A stretch of DNA of 64,000 bases. It comes from Sphaeramia orbicularis. Its lineage: Eukaryota; Chordata; Actinopteri; Kurtiformes; Apogonidae. Each line of letters starts with the position of its first letter. The first letter of the stretch is position 1. The position numbers and the translations under genes are program-made. Positions 52,387 to 64,000 of the stretch are shown piece by piece. The stretch covers positions 30,618,828 through 30,682,827 of the forward strand of contig NC_043962.1 of assembly GCF_902148855.1 (NCBI RefSeq), given 5' to 3'. The notes under the pieces were generated by a model. The model had not been told where the DNA came from. It did not search any database and saw only the letters and a program-made list of their open reading frames with translations.

Positions 52387-52576
52387 AGCAACTAGTGTAA
52401 ATATGCATCAACTGTAATTTTACTCAACAATAACACTTACTTTTCCTCACTGTAGGTGGACTTTTCCAAGAATGACATATCTATGGATTTTGTCCTGGCA
52501 TTAAACTATGGAAGCTTAAGCTGAAATTGTTATTACTTTTGAGGTATTCATAGTTACTTCTGTTTCTGTGGGGGAA

Positions 52577-55500
52577 ATGAAGCTGCGTCGGGTTCTTTTC
52601 CTTCTCTTTGTTGTGTTCTCATGTTCCTCTTGGCAAATGCCTCAGACTGGAGAGGGTTTGACAGAAGAGGAACTCTTCACTGAGTCCATAGATCAAACAA
52701 CACCACAAAGAAGCATGGTGCAACTTCTGCATGCAACTTCAGATGTTAAAGTCTCTTCTCCCACTGAACCTCCATCTCCACCAGCCACAACCGTTGTGCA
52801 TTATATCTCTGAACCCAATGATCTTCCACAGGAGAGGTCCACATCAGCTCCAGGTTCTCCTGGTGAAGTGTCACATACGAGGGATAAATATCCTAAAGAT
52901 CTGTTTTCAGTTGATGATTGCAGAAGAGGCTGGGTCATCCTCCACATTATCGGCGTGGTGTACATGATCATATCTCTTGTTGTTGTGTGTGATCAGTTTT
53001 TTGTCCCTGCATTGAGGGTAATCACAGACAAGTTAGAGATCTCCAACAATGTGGCAGGAGCCACCGTCATGGCTGCTGGAGCTTCTGCTCCTAGATTCTT
53101 TGCCTTGTGTATTGGGGTTCTTCTCATTCACATTCCAGTGGGTGTTGGTGCCATTGTAGGTCCAGCAGTTTACAACATTTTGTTTGTCATTGGAATGTGT
53201 GCGTTGTTTTCTCAAGGAGTTCTCCACTTGACCTGCTGGCCAGTTTTCAGAGACATATCCTTCTACATATTTGACTTCATCCTCCTCATCATCTTCTTCT
53301 TGGATGATGTCATAATGTGGTGGGAGAGCATGATTCTAGTGGCCAGCTACACTCTCTATATGATTTTTATGAAGTTTGATGTGCAAATAGAACAGGCCTT
53401 CAAGTCCCAACTGCACAAACACAGAAACGTTGTCAAAGTTATTTCTGTGGAGGAACCTGAAAAGGTAAGCGTTGTTTTACTTATGAGACCCAGAATAGGC
53501 TTTTTTTTTAATCATTTAATTAATACAATGTGAGTGTGACCAGTCATTGAAGTCAGCTTATGCCAGCAGATATCATCATGTCTATGCGTGTGCTGATGTC
53601 AGCATATCAATTGCCTCTAAATATAGATTTTGCCCATTAGAAGTAAATGGGAAAAAAAAAATCATTAAAAAAAATTTAACTTTGACCAAATTTTCCCAAA
53701 ATGTAATCATATCTATTCTAGGTCACTGGCAATCTATAAACCCAATTTAGTATGAATTCAACCAATAGTTTTGCTGCTAAAGTGTTAAGAAACAAGGAAA
53801 CAAACCGAACCAAAAACAATACCCCTTGCCTCCCGTTTAGGGGGTGGGGTAAAAAGATAGATGAAATAGGTGAAAAAGCCTTTAAAATAACATGACAGAT
53901 AAATAACTGCATCTGTATTGGTGAAAAGACATCTTATATGCCTATATTGGCTGATCTCACGGAATGTCATCCATTTCTGATGTAACCAACATATCAGTGC
54001 ATCCCTAGTTTTAAATGACTCCCAGCCATGGTGATCAACACTATTTATGTAAAAGGAGTGAAACAGACATGATGAACCAAAGCTTTTCTGCCACAAATGA
54101 ACTGTGAAGCACTGGTTTATTTAGCATTTACAAAAAAAACAAAAAAAAAACTAAACAAAAAGATACATCTTTGCTGGAAATTCATATATTATTCAGTGTG
54201 TAGAGCTTTTGTTTATTGTGTGTGTATGTCTTTCTTACACCTGTAATGTTTTCCATTTTGATCTACACACAAAATGCCTGTTCGAAGGATGATCTGCCTG
54301 CAGGAGAAGATGGATCAGGAGATGCTCAGGATAATAAAGAGGATAGCAAGAAAGACTTGGATGACTCCAATCAAATTGAAGGTAATAATGAGTCAAGTGA
54401 AGACAGAGAGGATGCACCTCTGTCTTTAAAGTGGCCTGACACACCATGCAGACGAGCCTGGTACCTCCTCCTATTGCCCATAGTCGTCCCTCTGCACCTG
54501 ACACTTCCTGATGTTCGTAAACAGGTGAAAATCCACAGTCAAGATAGATATCAACTGGGTAAGTTGTGCCTCAGTGCCGCATTAATTTCTATGTTCTTTG
54601 TCTTACAGAAATCCAGAAAGTTCTTTATGATCACTTTCCTGGGATCTATTCTGTGGATTGCTGTCTACTCTTACTTCATAATATGGTGGAGCCATCAGGT
54701 CAGCTATTGCCAAAAAACGATGGATTCAATGAAATGTTTGGTCTTGTTTATAATATTTCAGATGTTTCAGTCCATCCATCCATCCATCTTATTTACACAC
54801 ACACACATGATCAAGACAAAGAAGTAATTCATATTTATTTTCTAAATGTCTACAAAAAAGTGTCAAGTATTTAGTGTGACTTTGCTTGGTACATGTCTTG
54901 AAATGGTTTGTGCGAATATGTGATTTACTGAAGTAATGTGTCATTTTATTTGGTGATTTTTTTGTTATGTGAACAGAGGTCACACTAAACACTGAATTTT
55001 TTTTAGCTTTGATTTTTTTTCTGTTATACACATATTTTTGCATGTATTTCCCGTATTTTCTCAATAGCTAATAAATATATAAGTAAATAAATATATTTAG
55101 AATTTACAACCCTGCAAAAACAACCAATACAGAGGTTGTCTAAAACCTTTGTATTATGTAATGTCAGTATCTTCTCAGGAACTGTTGCTTTTTCTGATCA
55201 TCCAAGGCCATTTTTTGTTCTTGTAGGTAGGTGAGACTTTTTCCATCCCAGACGGCCTTATGACCATCGTGGTTGCAGTGATCTCCAGTCCAGTCCTCAT
55301 TACCGGTATCATTGTGGCCCGTAAAGGCCTGGGGGACATGGCTGTGTCCAGCTCTGTGGGCTGTAACATCTTTGACATCACTGTGGGGTGAGCTCCTCTA
55401 CATTTAAGTCTATTTGTTTTTTGTTTGTTTGTTTTGATGATGCCTATGTTATCATTATGTGTATTTTTAAATTTTTAAATTTATAGTGAACAAGTGATGT

Positions 55501-56452
55501 ATTAATGTTGGCTGTTTTATGTATTGCTTCTGTCACCTGCCTAGAGACTGCAGATGAAAAGTAGTTATTTTTATTCATTCTGGCATATTTACATGGGTGT
55601 AGTTTTTATACAGCAATGTTCATAAATGTGCATAGTCCCTATTAAATAAACCAATAAATAATAATTAAAAAAAATAAAACAAAAATGATGAGCCGTGGTT
55701 AAAAACAGGGTTCCTACAGGTTTCTACAAGTTAAATGTAAGACTTTTTAATACCTTTTTAAGACTACTTAGAACAGAATTTAATGGCCATGTCACAGCCG
55801 TACTGGCAACAATTTGTGACTCATAGAATTTAGGAAAAATGTATTTTCTTAAATTGTAAAATGTATTTATTTACTCCAATGCCGTGAGTCATTCTCACTG
55901 AGGCCTGCAAGGTTAGCAATAATTGGTTCCTAATTTCAATTTAAATGGTCTGGTTGGAACTGCTGGAATTGAGCAGCGTTCCCTGACACACACAATATAG
56001 CCAACAAGTTTATGGCAATGTAAATTAAGACCTACCATGTCAAATGTAATACCTTTTTAAGACTTTTTTTAAGGTATTAAATGCAGATTTGACTTTTTAA
56101 GACCCCACGGGAACCCTGTAAAAAGGAATGTGTGAATGAAACACAGTTAACCTTTTTGGTTTGTTTCTGCCTTTGTGCATTTCTCATTCTGTCTTTCTAA
56201 AGTCTGCCAGTTCCATGGCTTCTGTATTCGGCGATCCATGGTTTGGCTTCGGTGGTGGTCAGCAGTAACGGGCTCATCTGTGCAACTGTGCTTCTTTTCC
56301 TCCCACTCTTCTTCGTCATCATCTCCACTGCGTCCTGTAAATGGAAGATAAATAAAGTCCTGGCTTTCACCATGTTGCTGCTGTACTTTATCTTCCTGGT
56401 ACTTAGTGTGATGCTGAAGAATCGCATCATCGTCTGTCCTGTTTCCATCTGA
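52577..56452 (+). CDS. slc24a1: slc24a1 copy A, NCKX1-like exchanger paralogue lacking key cation-binding acids (five exons, complete frame)
   Basis: Exons 52577-53464, 54288-54524, 54609-54698, 55227-55387 and 56203-56452 join in consistent phase to a 541-residue protein. Related NCKX1 proteins exchange 4 Na+ for 1 Ca2+ plus 1 K+ in rod outer segments. The N-terminus has a hydrophobic leader ([15 protein letters not shown]) and a short extracellular region, then the first membrane cluster. The alpha-1 repeat reads [12 protein letters not shown] where copy B has [12 protein letters not shown] (Arg at residue 173 for the conserved Glu), plus DQFF for DEFF and VGPAVYN for VGSAVFN. The alpha-2 region reads ISSPVLITG where the family has AAGTSIPDLITS, two residues shorter and without the Asp. 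The rest is well kept ([26 protein letters not shown]-terminal CPVSI). No exon matching copy B exons 2-3 was found, and exon 2 encodes an acidic linker. Its acceptor (TTCGAAG) is weak and its start is inferred from phase. Exchange activity is doubtful. Confidence 0.88.
53465..54287 (+). other. slc24a1 copy A intron 1
   Basis: AT-rich. I see no sequence resembling the [14 protein letters not shown] exon of copy B. No transposon ends recognised. Confidence 0.5.
55706..56118. mobile_element. Probable MITE in slc24a1 copy A intron 4
   Basis: The left end CAGGGTTCCTACAGGTTTCT and the reversed right end CAGGGTTCCCGTGGGGTCTT share the first nine bases, followed by mirrored ttttaagacttt-type motifs. 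The flanks are A-rich, so the target duplication is unclear. Confidence 0.6.
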
Positions 56453-59778
<3,326 letters not shown>

Positions 59779-61837
59779 ATGAAAATGCATTGTACAAGAA
59801 GGAAGCGACTGCAGCTGAGTCGTGTTCTGTTTCTCCTCTCTGGGGTTTTTCTTTGTACCCTATACCAGCTGACCATCAGTGCCAGACTGTATGAGCCTTT
59901 GCCAATGCCTCAGATTGGAGATGAATTTGGCGAAGGTTCAACAGAGGTTGAAGAGGCAACAGTCGACACTCCAGGGCTGGAGGAACCCCTCACTGCAACA
60001 CACGAACTGGAGCCCACAGACCAAACAACACGAGAAATGCACTTGGTACATCATCCAGAAACCACTACAGGTTTTAAAACTTCCACAACAACTGAGTCTT
60101 CACCATCACCATCACCATTACCATCATCATCACCATCCCCAGCACCAGCACCAACCACAAACCGGACTATTGTACATTGCATCTATGTGGCCCCAGTACC
60201 TCCAAAGGAGACTCCCACACCAGTTCCTCCTCCTGTACCTCCTCCCACTCCAGCTTATCCAAGTGAAGCCCCACATGTGAAGGGTGAATACCCCGAAGAT
60301 CTGTTTACTATTGAAGACCGCAGAAGAGGCTGGGTCATCCTCCACATCATTGGGATGATGTACATGTTTGTAGCACTTGCCATTGTGTGCGATGAGTTTT
60401 TTGTTCCTGCGTTAGGGGTAATCACAGACAAGCTGGCCATCTCTGACGATGTAGCAGGAGCTACCTTCATGGCTGCTGGAGGTTCCGCTCCTGAACTGTT
60501 CACCTCCTTGATTGGAGTCTTTATTGCCCACAGCAATGTTGGTATTGGCACCATTGTAGGGTCAGCAGTATTCAACATTTTATTTGTGATTGGAATGTGT
60601 GCGATATCTTCTCGAGAGGTTCTCCACCTGACCTGGTGGCCACTTTTCAGAGACGTATCCTTCTACATATTTGACCTCATCCTCCTCATTATCTTTTTCT
60701 TGGATAATGTCATAATGTGGTGGGAGAGCGTGATGTTAGTGGCTGGTTACACTCTCTATGTGACTTTCATGAAGTTCAATGTGCAAATAGAAAAGATCTT
60801 CAAGGCCCAACTCCATAAACATAAGAACATTGTCAAAGTTATTGCTGTGGAGGAACCAGAAAAGGTAAGCACTCAATAGATGATGGTAATGAGGCACAGT
60901 TCTCTTTATTCATATCACAGTTATGAGAGTTGTCTCAATTGTATGTAGTTACTGTGAGGGCATTTTATTGACATTTGCCAAACTTTTCCTGATTGCATGT
61001 AACATATATATAGTTGAGATATATACTGCTGTTATGGAGCTTCTTTAGACCATCTTATATAATACTTTACAATGGGACTGAAGTTGCAGTGGGATTATTT
61101 TGAGGGGTTTTAAAGAAACTACTGAGGCAACTCCTGCATAATGTAGCACTCCATATGGAAAATCTGAAAATACTCAAAGCTGGAACTACTTAAGTCACTC
61201 ATGCATGCATGTGGCTTATTCTGCCACCCTGTTCAGAAGGACTGTGGGTTATTGCTGAAAGAGAAAAAACAGACTCTTCACCCATTTTGATATGTTTCCT
61301 CTTACCTGTGGGGTAATGTGCACATGATGTCAATAGAGTTAAATGATACTAAGGCCTTGAGGAAACAAAGCTGATCAGACAGAGCAAACTAATCCTCTGA
61401 CACGCTGCAGCTCTGTACAAACTGTAGCATCACCATACATACACTATATTTAACTATGGTAAGTGTGATTGAGGCTTAAATTAGACAAAGTAAAGCCACT
61501 GTGTTTGTGCACACTCAGTTTTTTCTGTGGAGCCATTTGTGCCATTTTATTTCATATACACAAAGAATGATGAATAATTTCTTTTTTACACTAACAGTAC
61601 TATTATACATTACAAGCAGCTACATTTCTTGTACTAGCAGTAACACAGTCAACAAGGGGTGTTGAATGTTTGCAGTTGTAGTAATTTAAGTTTTACTATA
61701 TAACAGGTACTGATATACAAAAGATTGATTTATCTTCACCACAGAAGGATTATAACCAAATACTAACAACTGTTGCAGACAAATGAAGATGCTGAAGATA
61801 ATGCCCCTCCTGTTCCAGAGGACAAGAATCGATTAAA

Positions 61838-61871
<34 letters not shown>

Positions 61872-62238
61872 AACAATTTAAGAAACAACTATAAAAATCA
61901 AGCCACAAAAAGCAAAATCTTTACCATACACAGTCTAAGAACATATACCAATATACTATTTCCAGTCTTTTTATGTGATGATAAGACATTAAGCTTACTT
62001 CCAAGTGGTTGCAGATACAGACACTTGAAGAAAAATGAAAAGCCTGATCTCCTCCACTATGATTGTTTAACAGCGATGTGTCACTTTCTGTTATTGTGAG
62101 TCGTTGTCATGTCCCAACTCTTTCCCCAGCTGAAGCCAGCTCTCCAGCGAGGGGGAAGTTCAGCGTCTTTGCACAACAGTACCATGAGAAGCACCCTCTT
62201 CCAACTTATGATCCACACGTTAGACCCTATAGGAGACG
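59779..62238 (+). CDS. slc24a1: slc24a1 copy B, rod-type Na+/Ca2+-K+ exchanger NCKX1 (exons 1-3; 3' part beyond the window)
   Basis: Exons 59779-60864 (362 codons), 61779-61838 (20 codons) and 62130-62238 (36 codons plus one base) join in phase. NCKX1 extrudes Ca2+ from rod outer segments using Na+ and K+ gradients. The N-terminus has a hydrophobic leader ([19 protein letters not shown]), then a Ser/Thr/Pro-rich extracellular stretch with NRT as a possible N-glycan site. The first membrane cluster has an intact alpha-1 repeat: [32 protein letters not shown] (conserved Glu at residue 239) and [15 protein letters not shown]. Exon 3 encodes [18 protein letters not shown] and [10 protein letters not shown], the conserved start of the cytosolic loop. 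The second membrane cluster is not in the window. The start is the first ATG of the open frame ([12 protein letters not shown]). Membrane segments are very similar to copy A. Confidence 0.94.
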
Positions 62239-63109
62239 GTGAGTACCTTCTCACCATGAGGATGAGCCTGATCATTGATAAATGGATGCGTGAGGAAAAC
62301 TGCTTTGAGAATGAACGTCTGACTATGTCCTTCTTGTTGTAAAATGGATTAGCAAAGTGTCCCATATGAAGGCAGCACTAAGTCCAGATTGATACTAAGC
62401 AGATAAATACCTTTCTCAGTCTATGGAGGGAGTCACTGGGAGTTCAGTGATGAAATACACAAAAACATCTTCAGGACACATGCAGGTGTTTTCTTTGTAA
62501 GCGTAAAATAATAATGTATGTGTGCAACACAATTTGTATTATGCCAAAGTCATTCTCAGGTATGAGTCTAAGCAGAGGATTCATCTAATCTGTTTACTTT
62601 GGTGAGTAATAGCAGTGTAATCAAAGTGGTCATGGATTGGTCTTGTACTGCTCTATCAGGTGGCCCAGACAGATAGATCATATTATGCTTTAGTCTATTT
62701 TTCCGTGTTATATGGTTGCATGAAGCTATCCAGTGTACAGTATATCCATGTTTTATCAACTGTGACCACATCTACATGCAGCAAACTCAAAGCTATCTGA
62801 GCATTATCAATGCACAAAAAATCAGTCAAACTCTAGACAGTCACTGTTTGCATATAGATGAACACATTAATATAGATGACTGACATAAACAGCAGGGATG
62901 GGCATTTCATTACTCTCTGAAGTAAAAAAAAAAAAAATCTAGCCATTTTAAGTCGATTAGTCATGGAATCACTGTTAGAATATGATCTCCACCCAAACCA
63001 AAATAATTCTAATGAGAAAAACTGACTGATTATACCATGTAACTAACATCAGTCATGTAGAAGCGGTGCTATTACAATCTGAGAAGTAAAGCACTCAAAT
63101 CAACATCTA

Positions 63110-63644
63110 TACCTAGCCAGCATGTCCATGTGGGCCCCAGTAGGGTTATAATTGGGCTGCATATAAGGGTCCCATGTGGGTTTGTCCGCAGTTTCCATGG
63201 TGGCCCCACATGTGTTTGCCCATATCAGAATCAAAATCAAAATCAGAATCTCTTTATTGTTATTGTACCAAGTACAATGAAATTGAGGTAAAACACTCAG
63301 GTTCAGTGCAAGAATTTCCAGACAGACAACAAATATCAGTAAAACAACAATACATATCAGTAAAAGGCACAGTTATTTACATTAAAAATAAAACATATTG
63401 CAAACTAAGATATTTGTAAAACATAGAATTTAAGTAGTGCAAATAACATGAGAAGTAGTGCAAATGACATGAAAGATAAATATCATGGGATAAATAGTGT
63501 GAAGAATAAATAATATGAGATATTCAAATCTCTGATTCTGATTCTGATTCTTATATGGGCAAACACATGTGGGTCCACCATGGAAACTGCGGACAAACCC
63601 AAATGGGACCCTTCTGGGGCCCACATGGACATGCTGGCTGGGTA
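63110..63644. mobile_element. Long-inverted-repeat MITE with an (AATCAG)n-ended core
   Basis: The arms at about 63111-63226 and 63553-63643 are inverted copies (ends CCTAGCCAGCATGTCCATGT and CCCAGCCAGCATGTCCATGT), with TA at both ends. The left arm has ~24 extra bases. The core between the arms begins AGAATCAAAATCAAAATCAG and ends in (GATTCT)n, and contains ctctttattgttattgtacc and agtacaatgaaatt, a familiar fish retroposon tail. Confidence 0.75.
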
Positions 63645-63915
63645 TTATCCTTATTTAAAAACATAATTTATTAATGAACATTTATAGTGTCTCATATATG
63701 TTCCTTGTATTGTATTTCAACTTTTAAGTGTAAGATTGTATCTGTGTAAGTTTAATCTTTTTATTTTTTTTCTTCCTTATGCTATACTGATGCCAGTAGT
63801 TGGGTTGGGCTCTGTGATTTTTCAGATTGCTTTTTTTATTAAGGGGAAGAATTTGCATAAAACCATTTGTGGCTTGTAGTTTCTCCTGCACGATGCACTT
63901 TTTAATTTAAAATTT

Positions 63916-63918
<3 letters not shown>

Positions 63919-64000
<82 letters not shown>
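63919..64000. repeat. (AT)n microsatellite reaching the window end
   Basis: At least 40 AT units, cut off by the window edge. Confidence 0.97.

Larger units (their letters stand above)
50373..52576. other. ints14 promoter side and slc24a1 copy A upstream region
   Basis: The first ~570 bases hold the ints14 5'UTR/promoter, including an ETS-like CTTCCGG near 50924. After that come the (ACT)n-(AAT)n tract, a Tc1-type MITE (51649-52033), a composite retroposon tail (52037-52212) and a (TATC)n tract. An acceptor-like CACTGTAG near 52455 may begin the slc24a1 copy A exon that contains the ATG. Confidence 0.55.
62239..64000 (+). other. slc24a1 copy B intron 3 (partial)
   Basis: No exon was recognised. 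It holds the palindromic element at 63110-63644 and the (AT)n tract at the window edge. Confidence 0.55.

Overview
The window is vertebrate nuclear DNA, most likely from a teleost fish. It has multi-exon genes with GT-AG introns, orthologues of human chromosome 15q22-q24 genes, many short hAT-type and other MITEs, a fish-style L2 LINE and long microsatellites. No prokaryotic, viral or LTR-type feature was recognised. Exon limits were set by eye from splice motifs, reading phase and remembered family sequences; no database search was run.

Layout: (1) the last coding exon and 3'UTR of arih1 (+), 175 to about 3 kb. (2) A C15orf39-like gene (-), about 14.2 to 3 kb: a noncoding first exon, one 3.2-kb coding exon, and a downstream exon encoding a Spin/Ssty-like Tudor unit that joins in phase. 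(3) 14.3-28.4 kb, gene-poor, with LINE tails and MITEs. (4) ppcdc (-), 31.7-28.4 kb, five exons, complete. (5) hacd3 (+), 33.8-38.4 kb, eleven exons, complete. (6) ints14 (-), 50.4-39.2 kb, eleven exons, complete; its 7.9-kb tenth intron holds a stack of nested transposons. (7) Two tandem slc24a1 (NCKX1) genes (+): copy A, 52.6-56.5 kb, five exons, complete; copy B, from 59.8 kb, whose 3' part lies beyond the window.

The genes do not form a pathway. They are housekeeping functions (neddylated-cullin-linked ubiquitin ligase, CoA synthesis, very-long-chain fatty acid elongation, Integrator) next to a photoreceptor cation exchanger. arih1/C15orf39/ppcdc match human 15q24, while hacd3/ints14/slc24a1 match 15q22.31, so the ppcdc-hacd3 gap is a synteny junction relative to human.

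Most interesting: slc24a1 copy A keeps an open frame with consistent splice phases but has lost the acidic cation-binding residues of both alpha repeats. Next are the in-phase C15orf39/Tudor exon pair and a perfect 16-base histone-type 3' stem-loop inside the nested transposon stack in ints14.
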